Source of the DNA: Collinsella aerofaciens
GTDB taxonomy: Bacteria; Actinomycetota; Coriobacteriia; Coriobacteriales; Coriobacteriaceae
Length of the DNA: 64,000 bases
Assembly (NCBI RefSeq): GCF_028206995.1
Contig: NZ_JAQLFL010000002.1
Span: 124,001 to 188,000 of the forward strand
Reading direction: 5' to 3'
Positions within the stretch are counted from its first letter, which is position 1; every line of letters starts with the position of its first letter. Of this stretch, positions 1-7,660 are shown piece by piece. Under the pieces are notes generated by a model, which had not been told where the DNA came from, searched no databases, and was given only the letters and a program-made list of their open reading frames with translations. A program made the translations under genes and the position numbers.

Positions 1-2
1 TC

Positions 3-566
3 TATATGAGTATCGACGACTTTAACGAGCTGTTCGACAACGACGCCGCCTACTTTAACGGCTATGTGAGCGACGAGAAGCTCGACCTCGATGCGCGTTA
101 CTTTGCCGGCGACACCACGCCCGACGACATGCGCGCCGTGGGCGACCAGTTCATCGGCATGATGAGCAAAATGATCGGCATGATGGTTGGGCTCGCGGTG
201 TTTATCTTCCTGCTGTTTATGTACCTACTGACTAAGGCTGTGATCGACCATAGCGCCCGGTCGATTAGCTACATGAAGGTCTTTGGCTATCGCGATGGCG
301 AGATCTCGCATCTGTACATCCGGTCGATCACACTGTGCGTGGCGGCGTCGCTTGTGCTGAGCTTGCCGGTCATTATCGGCTCGCTCACGGCCATCTTCCG
401 CTCGATGCTGCTCGCCTACAACGGCAATATCGAGATCTACGTGCCCGCTTGGTCTATGGCTGCATGCGTCGGCATTGGCTTTGCGACCTACCTGGTCGTG
501 GCACTGCTGCACACGCGCTCCATCAAGCGCGTCAGCCTGGCCGAAGCCCTCAAGGTGCAGGAGTAG
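3..566 (+). CDS. ABC transporter permease, FtsX/MacB type (C-terminal part)
   Basis: The frame is already open at the window edge, so this is the C-terminal end (about 187 residues) of a longer protein. It has a soluble stretch of about 55 residues, then three hydrophobic segments (roughly residues 58-80, 110-131 and 150-168), and ends in a basic tail with EALKVQE. A large extracytoplasmic loop followed by three helices and an R..S..EAL..E tail is the usual C-terminal half of FtsX-domain permeases, which export peptides, lipids or antibiotics with an ATPase partner. That partner would be upstream, outside the window. The stop TAG is also the start of a GTAG-palindrome repeat. Confidence 0.7.
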   Translation, partial: YMSIDDFNELFDNDAAYFNGYVSDEKLDLDARYFAGDTTPDDMRAVGDQFIGMMSKMIGMMVGLAVFIFLLFMYLLTKAVIDHSARSISYMKVFGYRDGEISHLYIRSITLCVAASLVLSLPVIIGSLTAIFRSMLLAYNGNIEIYVPAWSMAACVGIGFATYLVVALLHTRSIKRVSLAEALKVQE

Positions 567-590
567 TCATTTAAGAACGTCCCCAATGAC
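563..590 (-). repeat. REP-like palindrome on a stop codon (family R1)
   Basis: GTAG (563-566, which includes the permease stop codon) is followed by TCATT ... AATGAC arms around a core that reads GGGGACGTTCTTA on the minus strand. The same 25-base unit recurs at 33865-33889 and 36146-36170, with variants near 27546, 33549, 56026 and 63798. A GTAG before a small palindrome is the layout of REP elements mobilised by RAYT transposases. Confidence 0.65.
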
Positions 591-602
591 TAGGTGCCGT
601 AC

Positions 603-633
603 TTGACTTTAACTCTGCTTTAACTGGTACCAT
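603..633 (+). promoter_or_regulatory. possible promoter of the DUF362 gene
   Basis: TTGACT (603-608) and TACCAT (628-633) are separated by 19 bases, upstream of the DUF362 start at 676. The -35 is good but the -10 and spacing are weak. Confidence 0.3.
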
Positions 634-675
634 CTCCTATGTCTGTAACGCCATATAGACCGAGGGGATAGATCT

Positions 676-1881
676 ATGACCGCAACTGCACCCGCAGCAC
701 CCGCTAAGGTGTACTTCACCAACCTGCGCACGCATGCTCGCGAGAGCCAGCTCGACAAGCTCAAGCGCCTCATCCGTCATGCCGGAATTGAGCAGATCGA
801 CTTTGAGAACAAGTTCGTCGCTATCAAGATTCACTTTGGCGAGCTGGGCAACCTGAGCTTTTTGCGCCCCAACTACGCCCGTGCCGTCGCGGATGTCGTG
901 AAGGAGCTGGGCGGCAAGCCCTTCCTCACCGACTGCAACACGCTCTACGTCGGTAGCCGCAAAAACGCGCTCGAGCACATCGATACCGCCTACCAGAACG
1001 GCTTTACTCCGTATGCCACGGGTTGCCAGATCATCATCGCCGACGGCCTCAAGGGCACCGACGAGGCGCTCGTCCCGGTCGAGGGCGGCGAGTACGTGCG
1101 CGAGGCCAAGATCGGTCAGGCACTCATGGACGCCGACATTGTGATCAGCCTCACCCACTTTAAGGGTCATGAGCAGGCCGGCTTTGGCGGTGCCATGAAG
1201 AACCTGGGCATGGGAGGCGGCAGCCGTGCCGGCAAGATGGAGCAGCATGCCGCCGGCAAACCGAACGTCGCGACCGAGCACTGCATTGGCTGCCGTGCCT
1301 GCGAGAGGATCTGCGCGCACAACGCTATCTCGTTTGACGACACCCGCGAGCGCGAGCTTGCCAGCGGCGCTACTCGCACGGTGCACGTGGCCGCCATCGA
1401 CCATGATCGCTGCGTGGGCTGCGGACGCTGCATTGCGGCATGCAACCAGGACTGCATCAAGCCCGGCTATGACGCCGCGGCCGATGTGCTCAACTGCAAG
1501 ATCGCCGAGTACACCAAGGCCGTCGTCGACGGCCGCCCGAGCTTCCATATCTCGCTTGCTATGGACATCAGCCCCAACTGCGATTGCCATCCCGAAAACG
1601 ATACGCCTATCGTCAACGACATCGGCATGTTCGCGAGCTTCGACCCGGTCGCCATCGACCAGGCCTGCGCCGACGCCGTCATGGCGTCCGAGCCGCTGCC
1701 CAACACCGAGCTCACCGATAGCGCGGCCAAGATGGAGCACAATCACGAGCATCTGGAGGGCGAGCAGGCGCGCGACCCCTTCTGCATCACGCATCCCGAC
1801 ACCGACTGGCGCGCGTGCATCGTGCATGCCGAGAAGATCGGCCTGGGCACGAGCAAGTACGAGCTCATCGAGGTTAAATAG
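676..1881 (+). CDS. DUF362 protein with two [4Fe-4S] ferredoxin motifs
   Basis: 401 residues. The N-terminal 190 residues and the C-terminal part form a DUF362 domain. Inserted at about residues 202-265 are two ferredoxin motifs, CIGCRACERIC and CVGCGRCIAAC, each followed by a further Cys, enough for two [4Fe-4S] clusters. Such proteins are common in anaerobes and are thought to act in electron transfer or metal handling; the substrate is unknown. The start follows a good ribosome site (GAGGGG, 8 bases before ATG). It stands alone, with its own terminator downstream. The family call is firm; the role is not known. Confidence 0.85.
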   Translation: MTATAPAAPAKVYFTNLRTHARESQLDKLKRLIRHAGIEQIDFENKFVAIKIHFGELGNLSFLRPNYARAVADVVKELGGKPFLTDCNTLYVGSRKNALEHIDTAYQNGFTPYATGCQIIIADGLKGTDEALVPVEGGEYVREAKIGQALMDADIVISLTHFKGHEQAGFGGAMKNLGMGGGSRAGKMEQHAAGKPNVATEHCIGCRACERICAHNAISFDDTRERELASGATRTVHVAAIDHDRCVGCGRCIAACNQDCIKPGYDAAADVLNCKIAEYTKAVVDGRPSFHISLAMDISPNCDCHPENDTPIVNDIGMFASFDPVAIDQACADAVMASEPLPNTELTDSAAKMEHNHEHLEGEQARDPFCITHPDTDWRACIVHAEKIGLGTSKYELIEVK

Positions 1882-1928
1882 CGCCTAGCTATTGGACAAA
1901 ACAAGCGCTTTTGTAGCGTAAGAAGAGC

Positions 1929-1967
1929 AAAAACCGCCCGCGAGCACAACGCTCACGGGCGGTTTTT
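1929..1967 (+). terminator. rho-independent terminator after the DUF362 gene
   Basis: A 17-base arm (1929-1945) pairs with 1951-1967 with one G-U pair and a 5-base loop; the stem ends in A5/T5, so it can work in both directions. Confidence 0.85.
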
Positions 1968-2095
1968 CGGAAGTGCGGTGAAAAATCGAATACCGCCGAC
2001 CACAAACCGATTTTTGGCAACAAAACCCCTGATAAATTCCTGGTAAAACTGTGGTCTGGTCGGGCTTCGCGCGATTTCCCCCGCACTTCCGAAAA
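1964..2095. repeat. long inverted repeat between convergent genes
   Basis: Bases 1964-1978 and 2081-2095 are perfect 15-base inverted repeats (TTTTCGGAAGTGCGG). The interior contains further weak complementarity (CGACCACA with TGTGGTC...GGTCG). It lies between convergent genes and partly overlaps the terminator. Possibly an old palindromic element; function unknown. Confidence 0.5.
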
Positions 2096-2132
2096 TAGGG
2101 GGTTAGATAGACCAGTAAACCGTGCTTTTTGC

Positions 2133-3098
2133 CTAAAAATGTTCGTCGAGGAAGTCGTCGACCGTGTTCCAGTAGAGCTCGGGATCAACTTGCGCACTCT
2201 TGGCGTGGGTGGCGCCATGGATGGTGAGCTTCTGCTTGACCTTGCTGGCGCACGCGTCGTAGTTTTGGTCGAGCATGTCGTACGGCACAAAGGTGTCCTG
2301 GTCGCCGTGGATAAACAACATGGGAACCGTCGCGTGTTTGAGTTGCTCCACGCTGCTCGCCTTATGAAAGTCGTAGCCCGCGCGCACGTTGCACACCAAG
2401 TTCGCTACATCGAGCAAGGGAAAGCTGGGCAGGCCGAACACGTCCTTGAGCTGCAGAGAAAACTCGTCCCAAGCACTCGTATAACCGCAGTCCTCGATAA
2501 TGCATTTTACGTTTGCGGGCAGAGATTCCCCCGCGACGTTCATGGCGGTCGCCGCGCCCATCGACTCGCCAAAGACCAGGATGCGCGCCTCGGGGTCAGC
2601 CTGAACGATTCGCTCGATCCATGCGACGATGTCGAGGCGCTCGGGCCAGCCCATGCCGATATAGTCGCCGCCGGAGCGCTCGTGGGCACGGGCGGCGGGT
2701 GCGAGTACGTTCATGCCGCGGTCGTGGAATCGCTTGACGTATCGGGCCATACCGATGGGCTCGTTGGTATATCCATGCAGGCAGACGGCGTAGTCGTGCG
2801 TGCTCTCCGACGCAGCAAAATACCAAGCGGCAAGCTTGGTTCCGTCATCTGCGGTGAGGCTGCTGCTCTTGCGGTTCTCTTTAAACCACGCCCGCGCCTC
2901 GGTGTCCTCGGCATCTGGCTGCTCACCTTCTTTGTCGTTCTTGCTATCCTGCATCATCTTCATGGTGTACGGCGCTTGGGGGTTCAGGGCAAAGTCAAAC
3001 AAAAAGTTGCCGGCAAACCCCAGCAGCGCGACAACGACTACCAACGTAACAATGCCGGCTATCTTGAGCTTTCGATGGGGGTGTGCGCTTTGAGGCAT
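2133..3098 (-). CDS. membrane-anchored alpha/beta hydrolase
   Basis: 321 residues. A basic N-terminus and one hydrophobic segment (about residues 13-33) suggest a membrane anchor or uncleaved signal, with the hydrolase domain outside. The nucleophile elbow is GESMGAA (around residue 174), followed by candidate acid DQD and a late THAKS histidine, so the catalytic triad looks complete. The middle has the lid and loops of the BAAT/YfhR-type serine hydrolases. The ATG at 3098 is preceded by GGAGAA. It is transcribed alone, convergent with the gene before it. Substrate cannot be told from sequence; an esterase or peptidase-like role is possible. Confidence 0.8.
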   Translation of the reverse strand: MPQSAHPHRKLKIAGIVTLVVVVALLGFAGNFLFDFALNPQAPYTMKMMQDSKNDKEGEQPDAEDTEARAWFKENRKSSSLTADDGTKLAAWYFAASESTHDYAVCLHGYTNEPIGMARYVKRFHDRGMNVLAPAARAHERSGGDYIGMGWPERLDIVAWIERIVQADPEARILVFGESMGAATAMNVAGESLPANVKCIIEDCGYTSAWDEFSLQLKDVFGLPSFPLLDVANLVCNVRAGYDFHKASSVEQLKHATVPMLFIHGDQDTFVPYDMLDQNYDACASKVKQKLTIHGATHAKSAQVDPELYWNTVDDFLDEHF

Positions 3099-3284
3099 TT
3101 ACTGTTCTCCTTAAAGATGTTAATACATCAACATTTAATGCAAGCGCATTATGGACGTTCGCCGTTGATGCGTCAACAGGCAAAGAATGGGTAAACAAAG
3201 GGTCACGTATGGTGCAAATTTCGCACGTACCCAGACGCTTTGATATAGTGTTGAGAATTCTTTACGTTGGAGGATGTAACCGGC

Positions 3285-3968
3285 ATGTCCGATTCGAGCG
3301 ACAGTTCTAAGCCGCGACCTAAGACCGCGGCCGTTCCGCAGTACACGGTGGGCGAGGAGATCATGAACTCCGTCACCCATGGTGTCGGCTGCCTGCTGGG
3401 TATCGCGGGCTTGGTGCTCCTGATCGTATTCGCTGCCCTGCGCGGCGGAGGCCCGGCCCACATGGCCGCGGCGATTGTCTATGGCGTCAGCATCATTCTC
3501 GAATATCTGGCCTCCACGCTCTATCACGCGATTCAGCCCGCGCGCGCCAAGCGCGTGTTTCGCATCATCGACCACAGCTGCATCTACCTGCTCATAGCCG
3601 GCAGCTATACGCCGTTTTGCCTCATCACGCTCGCAAACGACGGCGGCCCTGCGCTGTTCTTTGCCGTGTGGGCCATCGCCATTATCGGCATCGCCCTCGA
3701 GTGCTTTATGCGCGAGCGCCAGCCGCACTGGGTAAGCGGCTTGGTCTACCTGCTGATGGGTTGGCTCGTCGTCTTTAAACTGCCCGAGCTCGTGGCGCTG
3801 CTGAACCCCGTCGCGCTTGCCCTGCTCGCCGTCGGCGGCGTGTGCTACACCGTGGGCGTGCCGTTCTATATCGCCAAAAACGTGCGCTATCTGCACAGTG
3901 TGTTTCACTTGTGGGTGCTCGCCGGCAGTATCTTCCAGTTCATGGCGGTGATCCTCTTCGTAATCTAG
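3285..3968 (+). CDS. hemolysin III / YqfA-family membrane protein
   Basis: About 227 residues with seven hydrophobic segments. It carries the family's conserved parts: an N-terminal EEIMNSVTHGVG, a STLYHA motif at the end of helix 2 and IDHSCIYLLIAGSYTP in helix 3. These His, Asp and Ser residues are the metal-site residues of the wider PAQR/alkaline-ceramidase/hemolysin-III superfamily, so a membrane hydrolase is possible. I start at the ATG at 3285, because GGAGG (3269-3273) lies 11 bases before it; a TTG at 3267 is in frame but has no such site. Physiological role in bacteria is poorly known; the name hemolysin is historical. Confidence 0.85.
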   Translation: MSDSSDSSKPRPKTAAVPQYTVGEEIMNSVTHGVGCLLGIAGLVLLIVFAALRGGGPAHMAAAIVYGVSIILEYLASTLYHAIQPARAKRVFRIIDHSCIYLLIAGSYTPFCLITLANDGGPALFFAVWAIAIIGIALECFMRERQPHWVSGLVYLLMGWLVVFKLPELVALLNPVALALLAVGGVCYTVGVPFYIAKNVRYLHSVFHLWVLAGSIFQFMAVILFVI

Positions 3969-4075
3969 CGACCGCGTCCACGGCCCCGCTCGCACGGGCG
4001 ACCGGCGCAATTGCCGTATCCGCCATCAACGTTTTACCTTAACGTCCCGAATCTTGGAGGTTCGAGAAACTCCCG

Positions 4076-5449
4076 ATGGACATAACCATCTCCCTTATTA
4101 CCACGCTCGTCCTGACGCTTATCAACGGCTACTTCTCCATGTCCGAGATGGCTCTCACCACGGCAAAGCGCGCCGTGTTGGAGCACGATGCCGAGGAGGG
4201 CGATAAGCGCGCCGAGCGCGCCGTCCAGCTCGCCGCCGACTCCGATCAGCTGTTGGCCACCATCCAGGTCGCCATCACGCTCGTGGGCTTCGCCTCGTCT
4301 GCCGTCGCCTCGACGAGCCTGTCCGACCCGCTTGCCACGTGGCTCATGAGCTTTGGCATCGCGCCGCTTTCCGCCATCGCGCGCGGCCTGGCGCCGGTCA
4401 TCATCACCGTCGCCGTCGCCTTTGTGTCCATTGTGATCGGCGAGCTCGTGCCCAAGCGCATCGGCCTCGCTAACGCCGAGGGCGTATCCAAGCAGGTCGT
4501 GGGGCCGCTTTCCGTGTTCCAAAAGATCGCCCGCCCGCTCGTGTGGCTGACTGGCGCCTGCTCTGACGGCCTGGCCCGCATCCTGCGCATCAAGAGCGCC
4601 GACGACCGCCAAAACGTCTCGGAGGAAGAGATCAAGTACATGGTCTCGGAGCAGGACGACCTGCTCGACGAGGAAAAGCGCATGATCCACGAGATCTTCG
4701 ACCTGGGCGACACTGTTGCCCGCGAGGTCATGGTCCCGCGCGTGGACACCACCATGTGCGAGGACGACGAGACGGTCGCCGACGTGCTGTCCACCATGCG
4801 CCAGACCGGCTTCAGCCGCATCCCCGTCTATCACGAGGACCCCGACAATGTCGCGGGCATTGCGCACATCAAGGACCTGATCCAGCCCGCGCTCGACGGC
4901 AAGGGCGACCAGCCCATCGCCGGCTTTTTGCGCGACGCCACCTTTGTGCCCGATACCAAGGACATCCTGCCGCTGCTGTCCGAGATGCAGACCTCGCACG
5001 ACCAGATCGTGGTCGTCGTGGACGAGTACGGCGGCACGGCCGGCATCATCACCATCGAAGATATCGTCGAGGAGATCGTCGGCGAGATCGAGGACGAGTT
5101 CGATCCCGACAACAAGTACCTCACGCGCCTTTCGCGCCGTGAGTGGCTTGTCGATGGGCGTTTTTCGTGCGATGACGCGATTGAGCTTGGTTGGCCGCTC
5201 GAGGAAAGCGATGATTATGAGACCATCGCCGGCTGGATTCTGGAGCTTTGCGACTCGGTGCCCGACATCGGAGAGGTGTTTGAGGTCGCGGGGTACAAGT
5301 TCAAGGTACAGTCGATGCGTGGCCAGCGCATCTCGCTCATTCGCGTGATCGCTCCGGCCGAAACCGATAAGAAGGATTCCGAGTCCTCGGCAGAGAAGCC
5401 GGCGGCGTCGGGTGCGGGCTCTGCGGATCCGCACGATGGGGACGAGTAG
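4076..5449 (+). CDS. CNNM-domain / CorC-type membrane protein with CBS pair
   Basis: 457 residues. Residues 1-160 are a CNNM (DUF21) transmembrane domain, about 205-330 hold two CBS repeats that normally bind adenine nucleotides, and about 345-430 form a CorC_HlyC (transporter-associated) domain. This order matches bacterial CNNM/CorC proteins, several of which move or sense magnesium; YhdP/YrkA/MpfA are relatives. The extreme C-terminus is a low-complexity Ser/Glu/Ala tail. The next gene starts 24 bases downstream, so the two are probably cotranscribed. Function as a Mg2+ exporter is inferred from the family. Confidence 0.88.
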   Translation: MDITISLITTLVLTLINGYFSMSEMALTTAKRAVLEHDAEEGDKRAERAVQLAADSDQLLATIQVAITLVGFASSAVASTSLSDPLATWLMSFGIAPLSAIARGLAPVIITVAVAFVSIVIGELVPKRIGLANAEGVSKQVVGPLSVFQKIARPLVWLTGACSDGLARILRIKSADDRQNVSEEEIKYMVSEQDDLLDEEKRMIHEIFDLGDTVAREVMVPRVDTTMCEDDETVADVLSTMRQTGFSRIPVYHEDPDNVAGIAHIKDLIQPALDGKGDQPIAGFLRDATFVPDTKDILPLLSEMQTSHDQIVVVVDEYGGTAGIITIEDIVEEIVGEIEDEFDPDNKYLTRLSRREWLVDGRFSCDDAIELGWPLEESDDYETIAGWILELCDSVPDIGEVFEVAGYKFKVQSMRGQRISLIRVIAPAETDKKDSESSAEKPAASGAGSADPHDGDE

Positions 5450-5473
5450 GGCAAGGAAGAGTAGGGGAGAGTT

Positions 5474-6307
5474 ATGGCAGGCCTGTTCAACATCCTTAAG
5501 GTCACCGTCAGCGAGGACAAGATTTGCGCGCACGTGCTGGTGAACCCCGGCATGCCGCTCATGACCTCGGAGGATATCGAGGCCACGGCGCGCGTGTACT
5601 ACCTGGTGCCGGCGATTGCCAAGCACCTGTGCCTGGGCGATTCCGGTCGCGAGTTCCAGGACTGCATGGGCCAGACCGAGCTTTGCCACCTGCTGGAGCA
5701 CGTGACGGTCGAGCTCATGAACGAGACCGGTCTTGCCGGCAGCATCTCGTGCGGCCGCACGCGCGTGAGCGAGCATGACGAGCGTGTCTTTGAGGTTGAG
5801 CTTTCGTGTCCCGATGACGCGTTGGCCATCGGCGCGCTGTCGTCGGCGACCTTTATGATGGACTGGGCGTACCTGCACGCCGACCAGCCGGCCCCCGACG
5901 TGGAAGGCACGGTCGCGGGCCTGCGCAACCTGGTGCTGGGCATGCGTGCCGAGGCCGAGGGCAAGGACCCGCACGAGGCCGTTGCCGCTGCGAGCGGCGA
6001 GGACGTGGCCGAGGATGTGCCCGAGGGCGACGCTCCTGCCGACGCCGACACTGAGCCCGTTGCCGAGGCGCCCGTTGAGCCCGAGTCTGCGGAGCCCCAA
6101 GGCGTCCCGAGCTTTGACGACGAGCCGCAGATGCCAATCGATACCGAGGGCGCGGTCGCCGAGAACCACGAGGCCCCCGCGGCCGTCTTTGGCGGTGCGG
6201 CAACGGCTCCGTCCGGCTCGGCGCACGAGGGCAACCTGCCGCTGGTCGATGGCGCCGGCGAGGACCCGGCCGCCACGGTCGCCATGCCTGCCATGCCGCA
6301 GGAGTAG
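5474..6307 (+). CDS. stand-alone domain resembling cyanophycin synthetase N-terminus
   Basis: 277 residues in two parts. Residues 1-155 are a compact alpha/beta domain containing LCHLLEHVTVELMNETG, which closely resembles the [GH]-L-[IV]-EH-[IV]-[AT]-[LV]-EL stretch near the start of cyanophycin synthetases. There is no ATP-grasp or Mur-ligase part here, so it cannot be a complete synthetase. Residues 160-277 are an acidic, Pro/Ala/Glu-rich, probably disordered tail. It follows the CNNM/CorC gene by 24 bases and has a strong ribosome site (GGGGAGAG). I do not know its job; binding of a polyamino acid or of another protein is only a guess. Confidence 0.55.
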   Translation: MAGLFNILKVTVSEDKICAHVLVNPGMPLMTSEDIEATARVYYLVPAIAKHLCLGDSGREFQDCMGQTELCHLLEHVTVELMNETGLAGSISCGRTRVSEHDERVFEVELSCPDDALAIGALSSATFMMDWAYLHADQPAPDVEGTVAGLRNLVLGMRAEAEGKDPHEAVAAASGEDVAEDVPEGDAPADADTEPVAEAPVEPESAEPQGVPSFDDEPQMPIDTEGAVAENHEAPAAVFGGAATAPSGSAHEGNLPLVDGAGEDPAATVAMPAMPQE

Positions 6308-6443
6308 GTTCGCTCGCTTATCACCATCATGTACCTGCGCTTTTACCGTACGCAGATGAGCGCGACGGCAAGTGTTGCGCTGCGGGTATAATGGACAGCA
6401 TTCAAACGGTGGGCATCGAGGTGCCCGCAGGAGAGGAATGATC

Positions 6444-6833
6444 ATGGGAAAGACTTTCAGCTTTGTCTCCGGTGCGCTTTTCGGTGCTGCCGCCGGCGCT
6501 ATCATCGGCGTTGCTCTGGCCCCGCGCTCGGGTGCCGAGACCCGCGCCATGGCTGCCGATATCGCCAACGATGCCTGGGACAACATGCGTGACACCTACG
6601 AGCACAGTGCCGAGGAGGCTCGTGCCGCGGTCAGCGACTTTGGTCCGATGGTCGATGCCAAGACCGATGACCTGCGCGCCAAGGTCGATCTGGCCCGCGA
6701 GCGCATGGATCAGCTTCGCGAGCAGCTCAACGACGCCATCTCGGGCGGCAACGTGACGCCCGCTGCCGACGTCGTAGTCGAGAACGTCGCCGAGGCCGAC
6801 ACCGAGGCCACGGAGCCCTCGACCGAGGCATAA
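6444..6833 (+). CDS. YtxH-family small membrane protein
   Basis: 129 residues. The first 25 residues form one hydrophobic, Gly/Ala-rich segment ending in APRSGAETR, the signature of YtxH-type proteins (GLLFAPKSGKETR in relatives). The rest is a charged, helical region with coiled-coil character. I chose the ATG at 6444 because AGGAGAGG lies 7 bases before it; the ATG at 6438 is too close. The stop codon overlaps the start of the next gene by one base (TAATG), so translation is likely coupled. YtxH proteins are often stress-induced; no biochemical role is established. Confidence 0.75.
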   Translation: MGKTFSFVSGALFGAAAGAIIGVALAPRSGAETRAMAADIANDAWDNMRDTYEHSAEEARAAVSDFGPMVDAKTDDLRAKVDLARERMDQLREQLNDAISGGNVTPAADVVVENVAEADTEATEPSTEA

Positions 6834-7588
6834 TGCGCGCAGGGGATTTTGTCGGCGTCAAGGTTTATCGTAAGCCTGCCGAAGACAAGCGCACCAAAAA
6901 GGACGGCACGCCGCGCAGCCCTAAAAAGCTCGGCAAGATTCACTTTCCCGTCTTTACCCCGGGCGGCACGCGCGTGGTGGGCTTTATGGTCCGCCAGTCC
7001 GATATTGCGGGTATGATCGAGCGCCCCGACCGATTTGTGGCGCTCGATGCCATCGGCGTCTACGAGGGTGCTGTCGCGGTCGACGACGTCAAGGGCACCT
7101 ACGATGCCGCCGCGGCCAAGCGCCTCGATATCAACCTGGACGATTGCATCATCTGGGTTGGCATGGACGTGCGCACGGAATCGGGCGATGTCGTGGGCTA
7201 CTGCTCGGACGTTGAGTTCAAGCCGCGCTCGGGCATTGTGCAGACGTTCTATGTGACCGCCAGCGCCGCATCGAGCATGTTGGTGGGCGACACGCAGGTG
7301 CCGCCGACGATGCTGCGCGGCTACGAGAACGGCGCGATGATTGTCTCGGACGAGGTCAAGTCGCTCGGGTATTCGGGCGGCGCGGCCGCTAAGGCTGCCG
7401 AGGCCAGTGTCGTGGTGGGCGATAAGGTCAAGAAGGGCGCCAAGGTGCTCGATGACAAGGGGTCGGTCGCCGTGGACAAGGGTAGCCGCGCACTGGGCAA
7501 GCAGCTCGGCAAGACGCGCGGTATGTTCAAGGCCTTTAAGGACGAATATCAAAAGGCGAGCGGGGGCTCGTCAAAAGCTAGCAAATAG
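6833..7588 (+). CDS. PRC-barrel domain protein
   Basis: 251 residues, starting at the ATG that overlaps the previous stop. It begins with a short beta-rich region, then a GVYEG motif and a second beta region (FKPRSGIVQTFYV) typical of PRC-barrel repeats, two of which seem present at about residues 30-85 and 100-165. The C-terminal 70 residues are Lys/Gly-rich and repetitive (KVKKGAKVLDDKGSVAVDKG), perhaps a helical nucleic-acid or envelope-binding tail. No signal peptide or membrane helix is visible. The tight pairing with the YtxH gene suggests a shared function at the membrane, but none is known. Confidence 0.6.
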   Translation: MRAGDFVGVKVYRKPAEDKRTKKDGTPRSPKKLGKIHFPVFTPGGTRVVGFMVRQSDIAGMIERPDRFVALDAIGVYEGAVAVDDVKGTYDAAAAKRLDINLDDCIIWVGMDVRTESGDVVGYCSDVEFKPRSGIVQTFYVTASAASSMLVGDTQVPPTMLRGYENGAMIVSDEVKSLGYSGGAAAKAAEASVVVGDKVKKGAKVLDDKGSVAVDKGSRALGKQLGKTRGMFKAFKDEYQKASGGSSKASK

Positions 7589-7609
7589 CGACGTACCAAA
7601 TGATGGGAG

Positions 7610-7639
7610 GCGAGCCGGAGACATGTTGCTCCGGCTCGC
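7610..7639 (+). terminator. hairpin after the PRC-barrel gene
   Basis: Perfect 11-base stem (GCGAGCCGGAG, 7610-7620, with 7629-7639) and 8-base loop, followed by TGTGTTT. The weak T-run makes it a moderate terminator. Confidence 0.6.
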
Positions 7640-7660
7640 TGTGTTTATGGGGGAGGGCAC

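Noticed and set aside
4034-6595. 853-codon minus-strand open frame
   Set aside because: It is the mirror of the CNNM/CorC and following genes; high GC keeps the opposite strand open. Low-complexity Arg/His/Leu content.
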